Positions 17,327 through 24,475 of a DNA stretch of 64,000 nt are shown here, piece after piece. This DNA comes from an uncultured Bacteroidota bacterium (lineage in GTDB: Bacteria; Bacteroidota; Bacteroidia; Bacteroidales; P3): the NCBI GenBank assembly GCA_902775135.1, contig CACYKY010000005.1:1-64000 (forward strand), read 5' to 3'. Both the position numbers and the translations under genes were made by a program. Under the pieces are notes generated by a model. The model was not told the origin of the DNA, searched no databases, and saw only the letters and a program-made list of their open reading frames with translations. Within the stretch, counting starts at the first letter, position 1, and each line of letters starts with the position of its first letter.

Positions 17327-17842
17327 TTAGTCGAGCACCAGGCTGGGGGCGCTGTAGGTGCGGGCGGCGAGTTCTTGGTTGAGCATATAGAGGCTCTTGG
17401 GGTCGCTGCCGAAGAGCTCCATCTTGGTGATCATGTCGCGGGCGTTGGTCTCCTCCTCACCCTGTTCCTTGACGAACCAGTCGAGGAACTGCATGGTGCG
17501 GAAGTCCTTCACCTTGTAGGCGGCGTCATAGATGGTGTGGATCGAGGCGGTGACATACTCCTCGTGCTCCAGACCGGCCTTCAGCACGTCCATATCTTTC
17601 TTGTACTTCTTGTCGGGCTTGGCGATGGCGTCCAGGGTGATGGGGCAGTCGTTGTTCTGCATGTACTTGTAGATGAGCATGGCGTGGTCGCGCTCCTCCA
17701 TGGCCTGGATCATGTACCAGTTGGCGAAGCCGGCGAGGCCGCGCTTGTCGAAGTAGTTGTTCATGTCGAGATACAGGTAGCCGCTGTAGAGCTCTTTGTT
17801 GATCTGCTCGTTGAGCAGGTCGGAAACTTTCTTGTTGAGCAT
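17327..17842 (-). CDS. Bacterial non-haem ferritin
   Basis: A 171-residue iron-storage protein that should form a 24-mer shell. Ferroxidase residues are visible in the helices: NKELYSGYLYLDM, MEERDHAMLIYKYMQ, EHEEYVTASIH and EEETNARDM. It stores iron and limits Fenton chemistry. The start MLNKK at 17842 matches the family; the frame runs further into a repeated leader element. Rubrerythrin follows 56 bases later and rubredoxin precedes it. Confidence 0.94.
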   Translation of the reverse strand: MLNKKVSDLLNEQINKELYSGYLYLDMNNYFDKRGLAGFANWYMIQAMEERDHAMLIYKYMQNNDCPITLDAIAKPDKKYKKDMDVLKAGLEHEEYVTASIHTIYDAAYKVKDFRTMQFLDWFVKEQGEEETNARDMITKMELFGSDPKSLYMLNQELAARTYSAPSLVLD

Positions 17843-17850
17843 AATGTTAT

Positions 17851-17939
17851 AATTGTTTGATTGTTTAATTGTTTGATTGTTTAAGTATTTGATTGCGCAA
17901 GCCACTCAAGCAATAACGCAATCAATCATTCAAGCATTC
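17851..17939 (-). repeat. Leader repeat element, copy 1
   Basis: An intergenic element of about 85 bp between rubredoxin and ferritin. On the gene strand it has a block with GCGTTATTGCTTGAGTGGCT, then reiterated ACAATCAA-type octamers next to the ferritin ATG. Near-identical copies lie at 29691-29776 and 30639-30724, also between cotranscribed genes. Confidence 0.85.
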
Positions 17940-18091
17940 TTTTCAAAATGACTCTTATCCACCGAGCAGAGGGGGCACACCCAGTCGGCGGGCAGGTCTT
18001 CAAACTTGGTGCCGGGAGCGATGCCGTTGTCGGGATCACCTTTTGCGGGGTCATATTCATACCCGCAGACGTTGCAAACATACTTTTCCAT
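17930..18091 (-). CDS. Rubredoxin
   Basis: A 53-residue electron carrier with one iron bound by four cysteines: C6-x2-C9 in [11 protein letters not shown] and C39-x2-C42 in [24 protein letters not shown] is the typical middle. It is likely the electron donor to rubrerythrin, and possibly FprA, in peroxide and oxygen reduction. The start at 18091 gives the family length; upstream in-frame codons belong to spacer. It lies 80 bases downstream of the broken HepT gene and upstream of ferritin. Confidence 0.95.
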   Translation of the reverse strand: MEKYVCNVCGYEYDPAKGDPDNGIAPGTKFEDLPADWVCPLCSVDKSHFEKNA

Positions 18092-18171
18092 ATTTATTGC
18101 GTTTTTAGGAGTTAATTTTTTTTTCTCAATATTGCTTAGGCTGTATTTCCCATTTAGCCCAGTCAATCTCA

Positions 18172-18324
18172 TCAAGATACTTCTGTATAATATATCAAAG
18201 CGCCATAGAGCATCTTGTCGGAAAGAAATGTCTCAAAAGAACACCCTTTAGTGTGCTCCATTATGGTTTCGGCAGCCTCAATTATATGCTGCAATCGTTC
18301 CCGATCTCTAATAGGCTCTCTCAT
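18172..18324 (-). pseudogene. Truncated HepT-like (DUF86/HEPN) gene
   Basis: Only 50 codons, beginning MREPIRDRERLQHIIEAAET, which is the well-conserved start of HepT-type HEPN toxins (normally about 110 residues). The reading frame stops after YYTEVS. The part that should hold the R-x4-H ribonuclease motif is missing and I do not find it in the other frames before rubredoxin. It overlaps the 3' end of the nucleotidyltransferase gene by 17 bases. It is probably a non-functional remnant, or at most a small binding partner. Confidence 0.7.
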
Positions 18325-18604
18325 ACACAAGGATTCTGTCTTTATTGTAACTCTCACGGGCATAGTCGGCAAGGCCGTCTTCCGTCACCAAGTCCACCTC
18401 TCGACCAAGCATACGCTCAAGGTCGCTCCACATACCAAAGAATTTGAGGCCGACAGGCTGCGTGTGGTCCAAATCCACCATCAAGTCTACGTCACTTTCG
18501 GCATTTTCTTCACCACGTGCAAAGGTTCCAAATAGCCAAACCCTGTTTACGGGCTTGTCTTTGAAGTATTCGTTAAGCGATATCTTTATGTCTGCGTTGC
18601 TCAT
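18308..18604 (-). CDS. MntA-like minimal nucleotidyltransferase
   Basis: A 98-residue minimal nucleotidyltransferase. The motif LFGTFARGEENAESDVDLMV shows the G-[S/T]-x(n)-D-x-D metal site. In MntA/HepT modules this protein adds AMP to the HEPN toxin and silences it. Here the partner gene is truncated, so the module looks decayed. It has its own -7 box (18630-18637). Its start at 18604 fits the family. Confidence 0.85.
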   Translation of the reverse strand: MSNADIKISLNEYFKDKPVNRVWLFGTFARGEENAESDVDLMVDLDHTQPVGLKFFGMWSDLERMLGREVDLVTEDGLADYARESYNKDRILVYERAY

Positions 18605-18629
18605 AGTGACGATGTCTCTTTTCCGACTG

Positions 18630-18664
18630 CAAAGATACGACTATTTTCTTATATGGCAAAAAAT
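18630..18664 (-). promoter_or_regulatory. Promoter of the mntA-like gene
   Basis: Minus-strand TATCTTTG (18630-18637) with a T-run ending TTTTTTGCC (18656-18664) about 20 bases upstream. It lies 26 bases before the ATG at 18604. Confidence 0.65.
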
Positions 18665-18830
18665 ATTTTGCAAAAGACTTTACCGATAAGCAGCGAATGT
18701 CCGCAGGCCCCTTTCATCACTCCTTTTTTGTGGCTTGTCGTCAAAGTCGACGGCATACCACTTTGTGCCTTCTTGCCAGTCACATCAAATACACTTGAAA
18801 TCTTTATATCCAAATATGTCTAAATATCTA

Positions 18831-18870
18831 AAAAAAACATGCTCGTGATTATGAATGAATCACGAGCATG
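18831..18870 (-). terminator. Rho-independent terminator of the BspA-like operon
   Basis: A perfect 13-bp stem (18838-18850 with 18858-18870; arms CATGCTCGTGATT / AATCACGAGCATG), loop of seven. On the minus strand it is followed by seven T residues, so it ends the leftward operon whose last gene stops at 18900. Confidence 0.9.
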
Positions 18871-18899
18871 ACTTATGATTATGCGCTATGAAGTGATGG

Positions 18900-20234
18900 C
18901 TATTTCATTACCACCACTTTTCGTGCCGGTCGGTCGCCGACCTTCACAATATAAACTCCCGTATGCAGTGCTTCATTATGGACGTTGCGGCCGGTGATGT
19001 CGAAGATGCGGACGGTCTCGCCCTCGGCACCATCCACGACGATTTGCCCTTGGCTCGAATACACTTTTGCATTCAGCATATCCACTCCACTAATACCCTC
19101 GGTGCTGTCGGCGACCCATTCGAAGAGGGCGACAATGGCGGTGTCGGAGGTAACGACGATATCGCGGGGGTTGTCGGTGCCGCCGTCGCTCCAGCAGAGG
19201 AACTGCCAGTGTCCACCCTGGGTTGCAGTGTCCGTTATCATGTATCCAATCTCAACAATGCTACTGTCGGGATAATATCCGCTACCGTAGGGTTCGGCGA
19301 CATCAGCGGCATTGGTGGTCACGGTGACGGTGCGCCAGATTGTGTCGGGAGCATTGTTCTCGAAATAGGCGACAATAGCGGTGTCTCTGGTAAGGGTAAA
19401 TGTCAACGGATTGTCTGTGCTGCCGTTGCTCCAGTGGTCGAAGTGGTAGCCTTCGTTGGCCGTGGCAAGCAGTTCGGCCTGCGGATTGTCGCAGGTGGGT
19501 TCGCTGACAATCTCGACACTTCCGTGCGTTTCATCGTCGGCCGACACTTCCAGCACATATGTCGGTACTTCGATGAAAGCGGAGAAATGGTTGTTCCATT
19601 CCGGCACGGCAGCGTATGACGAGGTGCTGCCACAGGGGATGTAGACTCGGGCGGTGTCGGGGATGTTCCATAGGGCACGATAGCCGACCGTGGGTGCGAC
19701 GCTGGCAAGCAGATGCAGCTCCGAGATTGCGTAGCAGTGAAGGAATGCATCGGAGAAGATGTTCCTGACGCACCGGCCGATGGTGATTGACGGCAGGCTG
19801 GTGCAGCCTTCGAATGCCATATTGGGAATGGACGTTATGCTGTCGGGCAGGTGGACGGAGACGAGCAACGGGCAATAGCCGAAGACGTAATCGCCCATTG
19901 TTTTCACGCTGTTGGGCACATAGACCGACGTTAGGGTCTTGCAGTTGTAGAAGGTGCCCATCATAAAGTTGTGGGTCGAGAGGCCGGTCACCGTGTAGGT
20001 GGTTCCGCAATAGGATACCGTTTCGGGGATGACTAGGTCGCCGGCGACATAGTTGCTGTCGCTGTTGTTGGTGCGCGGGTTGACTACGCTGACCTGTGCC
20101 GAGTCGCTGATTTTGTAGTAGAGAGTCTGCCCACTCGGAGCGGTGGCAGAAAAGTCGTAAGGCGATTGACCATATACCTTTGCCGTAAAGGTCAGTGCTG
20201 CAAGAAGTGCGAGAAGTGTTTTTGTACGTTTCAT
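18900..20234 (-). CDS. BspA-type leucine-rich repeat surface protein
   Basis: A 444-residue exported protein. The signal peptide (1-22, ending KVYGQ) is followed by BspA-like LRR_5 repeats (about 50-195), with units such as LTSVYVPNSVKTMGDYVFGY. Two beta-grasp InlB/Listeria-Bacteroides-type repeats follow (about 215-375; HFDHWSNGSTDNP, WQFLCWSDGGTDNP). It ends in a T9SS-type sorting sequence (LHTGVYIVKVGDRPARKVVV). It may serve adhesion or substrate binding at the surface. It is the last gene of a leftward run beginning with an ECF sigma factor, 12 bases after the preceding gene. The C-terminal module is almost the same as in the 1307-residue protein at 48761. Confidence 0.8.
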   Translation of the reverse strand: MKRTKTLLALLAALTFTAKVYGQSPYDFSATAPSGQTLYYKISDSAQVSVVNPRTNNSDSNYVAGDLVIPETVSYCGTTYTVTGLSTHNFMMGTFYNCKTLTSVYVPNSVKTMGDYVFGYCPLLVSVHLPDSITSIPNMAFEGCTSLPSITIGRCVRNIFSDAFLHCYAISELHLLASVAPTVGYRALWNIPDTARVYIPCGSTSSYAAVPEWNNHFSAFIEVPTYVLEVSADDETHGSVEIVSEPTCDNPQAELLATANEGYHFDHWSNGSTDNPLTFTLTRDTAIVAYFENNAPDTIWRTVTVTTNAADVAEPYGSGYYPDSSIVEIGYMITDTATQGGHWQFLCWSDGGTDNPRDIVVTSDTAIVALFEWVADSTEGISGVDMLNAKVYSSQGQIVVDGAEGETVRIFDITGRNVHNEALHTGVYIVKVGDRPARKVVVMK

Positions 20235-20246
20235 TGTTTTATATTG

Positions 20247-20867
20247 TTAAAGGTTTATTGTTTCTTGATCACGGGCGGCATCGAGGGAGTCGAGGTGGTC
20301 GAATGCGATGTCGGAGGTGGCATTCCATTGCTGGGTGCGGCTTCGCTCTTTGAGTTCCTTATGGTTCTGAAAGAGTATCTGCGCTTCCTCTTCTACGATG
20401 CCGGTTTCGTAGATGGTGACGCAGCGCAGGTCGTGGAAGATGTAGACGGTGACATCGTCGGGACGGGTATCACCAGGCGCAATACTCTTGTATGGCGTTT
20501 TGCGATGGGCGCGATATAAAGTGAATTGGGGGGCGTTGCTGAGGAATAGCCTTTTTGCCTCGTCGGGGATAGTTGTGTCGTTGATGAGTATGTTCCTGTC
20601 TGCCGTGAGGCCGAAGAGGCTGTCGATGGCTGCCCAGCCCTCGTCGGTCTCGGCTTGGAGGAGGGTGACAGGGAGGCGGAGGGTGTCGTTGATAATCTTG
20701 TCCTGTATGTAGGTGACGCGCACGCCAGGGAGCCGCATGTCAGCGAAGTGGCGGTAGACGTCGCTGCACTCGTCGTAGCTCAACGTGTGCGGCAGGAACT
20801 TCCACGCTGCCGCGCCGCCCACGAGGAGCAGGGACAAGATTATGATTATGAGCGTGCGGTGTCTCAT
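20247..20867 (-). CDS. Membrane-anchored protein of unknown function in the ECF sigma operon
   Basis: A 206-residue protein with one N-terminal membrane segment (about 5-23, TLIIIILSLLLVGGAAAW) and a soluble domain facing the periplasm. I do not recognise the soluble part; motifs seen are SYDECSDVYRHFADMRLPGV and VTVYIFHDLRCVTIYETGI. The ATG at 20867 overlaps the stop of the upstream 79-residue gene (ATGA type), and the BspA-like gene follows after 12 bases, so the genes are translated as a block. It could be an anti-sigma partner or sensor, judged from position alone. Confidence 0.65.
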   Translation of the reverse strand: MRHRTLIIIILSLLLVGGAAAWKFLPHTLSYDECSDVYRHFADMRLPGVRVTYIQDKIINDTLRLPVTLLQAETDEGWAAIDSLFGLTADRNILINDTTIPDEAKRLFLSNAPQFTLYRAHRKTPYKSIAPGDTRPDDVTVYIFHDLRCVTIYETGIVEEEAQILFQNHKELKERSRTQQWNATSDIAFDHLDSLDAARDQETINL

Positions 20868-21103
20868 AGTTTGGCAATGAGGGTGGTCTGTTCGATGGTG
20901 TTGATGGTTGCGGTGCGTGCTTGGGCGCTGCTGACATAATGTCCGTCGGGGTCGGGCGTTGCTGCAATGGCTATGACGGCCACCACCGCAGCGGCGCCGA
21001 TGAGGGTGCGCGTGGACCTCTGGCGCTGGCGTTCCCGTCGGCGGCACCATTCGGCAAGGCCTTCGGTCATCGCCCGCATCTCGGTTTTATAGTCTTGTTG
21101 CAT
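20864..21103 (-). CDS. Small single-pass protein, candidate anti-sigma factor
   Basis: A 79-residue protein with a basic cytoplasmic N-terminus (1-32, EWCRRRERQRQR), one membrane helix (about 33-48, LIGAAAVVAVIAIAA) and a short outside tail. Position directly behind an ECF sigma gene, overlapping it by 17 bases, is the usual place for an anti-sigma factor, but no zinc-type anti-sigma domain is visible and it is very short. The role is therefore inferred from position only. Confidence 0.6.
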   Translation of the reverse strand: MQQDYKTEMRAMTEGLAEWCRRRERQRQRSTRTLIGAAAVVAVIAIAATPDPDGHYVSSAQARTATINTIEQTTLIAKL

Positions 21104-21584
21104 ATTGTCTCAGTTTATTCATTATTCGGTTTACGCGCTGATATACAGCGTTGGGTTCTATTTTAAGCCCGGCAGCTATCTCCTCGGCCGAGTAGCCTTC
21201 AAGTCGCATACGCATCAGGTGTTGTTCGTCGGGGGTGAGGGCAGAGAAGAGGTCGTCAATCCGCTCGGCGACATCGATGTCCTCGATGGCGACAGACTCT
21301 TTCATCTCTTCGGTGATTGGTTCCAATTCAGGGCGTTTCTTCCGATAGAGGTCGACCTGGACGCTGCGTGTCACCCTTCGCACCCACACGCGCTGCTGCC
21401 ACTCCGACCGACCCGTCATCGTGTCGAACTTGAGCCATAGCATAATCCATACCTCCTGCACCATATCCTCGCAGCGGGGTATGTCGCCACGGGCAAAGTC
21501 GTAGCAGACGCGCCACACCGTCGCCTGGTGTCGCCGCATAAAGGACTTGTAATCCTCGTATCGCTGTCTGCTATGTTGCTCCAT
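21087..21584 (-). CDS. ECF-type RNA polymerase sigma factor
   Basis: A 165-residue sigma-70 family protein with region 2 (about 12-80; DMVQEVWIMLWLKFDTM) and region 4 (about 105-162; LTPDEQHLMRMRLEGYSAEEIAAGLKIEPNAVYQRVNR, a helix-turn-helix). ECF factors are held by membrane partners and released by envelope signals. Here the next three genes (small membrane protein, anchored protein, BspA-like surface protein) are packed behind it with overlaps or 12-base gaps, so the surface protein is a likely target. Confidence 0.9.
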   Translation of the reverse strand: MEQHSRQRYEDYKSFMRRHQATVWRVCYDFARGDIPRCEDMVQEVWIMLWLKFDTMTGRSEWQQRVWVRRVTRSVQVDLYRKKRPELEPITEEMKESVAIEDIDVAERIDDLFSALTPDEQHLMRMRLEGYSAEEIAAGLKIEPNAVYQRVNRIMNKLRQYATRL

Positions 21585-21632
21585 CTATAATATAAGACGT
21601 AATTTTTGACACAAATCTTACTCAAGGACACA

Positions 21633-21670
21633 AAAAAAATGAAGAAAAAATGCTTTTTCTTCATTTTTTT
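21633..21670 (-). terminator. A/T-only hairpin terminator after hrb
   Basis: A 17-bp perfect stem (21633-21649 with 21654-21670) with a four-base loop and homopolymer A/T flanks. It lies 37 bases past the hrb stop on the minus strand and before the sigma gene start, so it probably ends the fprA-hrb transcript. The low GC content makes it unusual. Confidence 0.65.
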
Positions 21671-21707
21671 ATATCCTGTCAGCATCACAGGTAATAGGAT
21701 AGATTCC

Positions 21708-22340
21708 TTATTCCACCAACTTGAAGTCGCTGGCGGGGTGCTTGCACCAGGGGCAGATGAAGTCGGCGGGGAGTTCGTCGCCCTCGTAGACGTAGCCGCA
21801 GACCTCGCAGACCCATTTCTTCTTGCCGTCCGATGACGGCTGGGCAGCGGCCACGGGCTTGGGCTTGATGTGCTGCTGGTAGTAGGCGTAGGTCAGCGAC
21901 GGGTCGTCGCTCAGGTGAACTGCCTCGGTGATGTCAGCGATGAAGAGGGTGTGCGTGCCAAGGTCCTTGGCATAGTTCATCTGGCCCGAGAGGTAGGCGT
22001 TGGTGTACTTGGGCAGGTAGAGCAGGCCGTTGGAGGAGCGCATCTCCACATCGCAGCCCTCGAACTTGTTGACGTCGCGGCCGCTCTGGAAACCGAAGTG
22101 CTCGAACACCTTCATAGGCGTGTGCTCGGTGAGGCAGCAGACGTTGAAGCGCCCTGTGCGCAGTATCATGTCGTGCGTCAAGTTCTGCTTGTTGACGGAT
22201 ATCATCATCTGCATGGGCGACGAGGTGAGCTGTGCAACCACATTGACAATGCAGCCGTTGTCTTTCTCGCCCTCGCGGGCAATGAGCACATAGAGTCCAT
22301 AGCCTATCTTGGTGATGGCGTCGTTGCTGAGCTTTTCCAT
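21708..22340 (-). CDS. Flavin reductase-rubredoxin fusion (Hrb-like)
   Basis: A 210-residue fusion. Residues 1 to about 160 are an FMN-binding flavin reductase-like domain (CIVNVVAQLTSSPMQMMISV); the last 45 are a rubredoxin ([22 protein letters not shown]). This is the layout of high-molecular-weight rubredoxin, which passes electrons from NAD(P)H to the FprA flavodiiron protein in Moorella. The gene starts one base after the fprA stop, strongly supporting this pairing. The ATG at 22340 gives the family length. Confidence 0.88.
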   Translation of the reverse strand: MEKLSNDAITKIGYGLYVLIAREGEKDNGCIVNVVAQLTSSPMQMMISVNKQNLTHDMILRTGRFNVCCLTEHTPMKVFEHFGFQSGRDVNKFEGCDVEMRSSNGLLYLPKYTNAYLSGQMNYAKDLGTHTLFIADITEAVHLSDDPSLTYAYYQQHIKPKPVAAAQPSSDGKKKWVCEVCGYVYEGDELPADFICPWCKHPASDFKLVE

Positions 22341-22341
22341 A

Positions 22342-23550
22342 TTACAATTCGAATTTAAGGTTGGCAACAATGAGGTCGGCCAGTTCGGCGAGGTCGTTCT
22401 CCTGCTCGGGCTTCATGGCGCTCTTGAGGGTCAGGGTGTCGCCGAGCACAGTCATGTCTTTCATCTCCTCGATCATGGCGCGCATCAGCTTGCCGCTCTG
22501 CGGAGCCCAGGAGCCATTCTCGATGAGTGCCCATGTGCGGCTCTGCAGGCAGTGGGCTTTCAGGTCGTGCAGCAGCTCCTCAACGGGGGTGTAGATGCCG
22601 TTGTTGTAGGTGCTGCAGGCCAGCACGATGTGGCTTGCGCGCCAGCATTCGGCCACCAGCTTGCTGCTGTGGGTGTGACTGGCGTCGTAGACGTGGATGT
22701 TCTTCACGCCGCGCTGTCCAAGCAGCGTAGCCATGCGCATGGCGGCGGCTTCGGTGTGGCCGTAGATGCTGCCATAGATGATCACCACACCTTTCTCTTC
22801 GGGCTCGTAGCGGCTCCACACGTCGTGCTTGCCGATGAACCACCCAAGGTTTTCTCTCCACACGGGTCCGTGCAGGGGGCATATCATCTTGATGTCGAGT
22901 GCGGCGGCTTTCTTGAGCACTGTCTGGACAGGCTGGCCGTATTTGCCCACGATGTTGACGAAATAGCGTCGGGCATCGTTGAGCCACTCGCCTTCGAAGT
23001 TCATCTCGTCGGCAAAGAGGTTGCCGCTCAGGGCCCCGAAGGTGCCGAAGGCGTCGGCCGAGAAGAGGGTCTTTGAGGTGCTGTCGTAGGTCATCATCAC
23101 CTCGGGCCAGTGCACCATGGGGGCCATAGTGATGACCAGCGTGTGACGGCCGGTGACGAGGGTGTCGCCCTCTTTGACGCTCTGCAGTTTGGCGGGTTTC
23201 GTGCCGAAGAACTGCTCCATCATCTGTGCTGCTTTGGCAGTGGTGACCACTGTGGCTTCGGGGTGGCGAAGCAGGAGGTCCATCAGTGTGGCGGCGTGGT
23301 CGGGCTCCATGTGGTGCACCACCACGTAGTCGAGCTTGCGCCCCGCAATGGCGGCGGCCACGTTCTCGTAGAACTGCTCGGCTACGCCGGCATCGGTGGT
23401 ATCGAAGAGCACGGTCTTCTCGTCCAAGAGCACGTAGCTGTTGTAACTCACCCCGCGGGGGATGGGATAGATATTTTCGAAGAGGGCCAGGCGGCGGTCG
23501 CTGGCGCCGACATAGATGAGGTCGTCCGTGATGTGTTGTATATTTTGCAT
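22342..23550 (-). CDS. FprA-type A flavodiiron protein
   Basis: A 402-residue flavodiiron enzyme that reduces oxygen to water or nitric oxide to nitrous oxide. The beta-lactamase-like di-iron domain (1-250) has H80-x-E82-x-D84-H85 in HHMEPDHAATLMD and further ligands in VHWPEVMM and CPLHGPVW. The flavodoxin domain (about 255-400) begins VVIIYGSIYGHTEAAAMRM. It works with the Hrb-like protein encoded directly downstream. Together they form an oxygen/NO scavenging pair in the cytoplasm of an anaerobe. Confidence 0.92.
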   Translation of the reverse strand: MQNIQHITDDLIYVGASDRRLALFENIYPIPRGVSYNSYVLLDEKTVLFDTTDAGVAEQFYENVAAAIAGRKLDYVVVHHMEPDHAATLMDLLLRHPEATVVTTAKAAQMMEQFFGTKPAKLQSVKEGDTLVTGRHTLVITMAPMVHWPEVMMTYDSTSKTLFSADAFGTFGALSGNLFADEMNFEGEWLNDARRYFVNIVGKYGQPVQTVLKKAAALDIKMICPLHGPVWRENLGWFIGKHDVWSRYEPEEKGVVIIYGSIYGHTEAAAMRMATLLGQRGVKNIHVYDASHTHSSKLVAECWRASHIVLACSTYNNGIYTPVEELLHDLKAHCLQSRTWALIENGSWAPQSGKLMRAMIEEMKDMTVLGDTLTLKSAMKPEQENDLAELADLIVANLKFEL

Positions 23551-23763
23551 GGTAAAAAATATTTTATAAAAAAACGCGCGAAATCAATTTTTAGTATGTG
23601 GCGACGACAAAATAACCGCCCACTACCATCGGCCTTCAAAACCCTGTCCACAGCCTTACCGTCGCCTTGTCAAGTCATGCTATGGCAGGAGTTGGCCAGG
23701 AGCTGACAAGAAGAAGGTAGGGGTTTAATAGGTTGATAGTGCCTGCTTTATACTTATTTTTCG

Positions 23764-23790
23764 TCATTTGTTAAAAAAGTCGTACCTTTG
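23764..23790 (+). promoter_or_regulatory. Promoter of cutC with a very short leader
   Basis: TACCTTTG at 23783-23790 matches the -7 consensus; TTTG within 23767-23770 is the -33 element, 12-13 bases from the -7 box, which is short of normal. The ATG at 23795 is only four bases past the -7 box, so the mRNA would be nearly leaderless. Confidence 0.6.
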
Positions 23791-23794
23791 CAGC

Positions 23795-24475
23795 ATGATT
23801 GAAGTGGAAATTTGTTGCAACTCGATAGCGTCGGCGGTGGCCGCCAAGGATGGCTGCGCCGACCGCATAGAACTCTGCCGCGATCTGGAATGCGGCGGAC
23901 TGACTCCCAGCGATGAGGCCATCGCTTACTGCTCCCGCCACCTAGGCCTGCGTACCCATGTGTTGGTGCGTCCGCGTCCGGGGAACTTCTGCTACACGGA
24001 GTTTGAGCAGATGGAGATGATTGCCACCATCAAGCGTTGCAAGGAACTCGGCGCTGCCGCCGTCGTGCTGGGTCTGCTGACCGAGGACGGCAAGGTGGAT
24101 GTGGAGGTGACGCGTCGGCTCGTGCAGCTGGCTGCGCCCATGGAGGTGACGTTCCATCGTGCCTTCGACGAGGCGCAGCAGGACCCCCAGGAGGCGCTGT
24201 GGGCTGTGGCTGCCGCACGTTGCGACCGTCTGCTGACCTCCGGCCAGCGCCTTACAGCCCTCGAGGGTGCCGATGTCATCCGCGAACTGGTGGGCGTGAC
24301 GGGTGTGAAGATCCTTGCCGGCAGCGGCGTCACTCCAGGCAATGTGCGCCAACTGGTGGCCGAGACCGGCGTCCGTGAGGTGCACGGCAGCTGCAAGAAG
24401 ACCCTCGACGACGGCACCCTCGTCACCGATGCCGCCACGGTGAGACAGTTGATTGACCAAACATTGACATTATGA
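23795..24475 (+). CDS. cutC: CutC family protein
   Basis: A 226-residue TIM-barrel protein first linked to copper tolerance in E. coli; its real biochemical role is unsettled. It opens MIEVEICCNSIASA and contains GADRIELC-like (CADRIELCRDLECGGLTPS), VLVRPRPGNFCYT, FHRAFDEAQQDP, LLTSGQ and the end region VREVHGSC. Length is slightly short for the family (about 240). It overlaps the following lipoprotein gene by four bases (ATGA), so the two are coupled. Confidence 0.9.
   Translation: MIEVEICCNSIASAVAAKDGCADRIELCRDLECGGLTPSDEAIAYCSRHLGLRTHVLVRPRPGNFCYTEFEQMEMIATIKRCKELGAAAVVLGLLTEDGKVDVEVTRRLVQLAAPMEVTFHRAFDEAQQDPQEALWAVAAARCDRLLTSGQRLTALEGADVIRELVGVTGVKILAGSGVTPGNVRQLVAETGVREVHGSCKKTLDDGTLVTDAATVRQLIDQTLTL

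Noticed and set aside
17851..17939. Insertion sequence ends or an integrase attachment site
   Set aside because: No transposase, terminal inverted repeats or target duplication; all three copies sit just before start codons in the same direction.
23551..23760. tRNA or small RNA gene in the fprA-cutC spacer
   Set aside because: No cloverleaf arms, T-loop consensus or terminator hairpin could be found.
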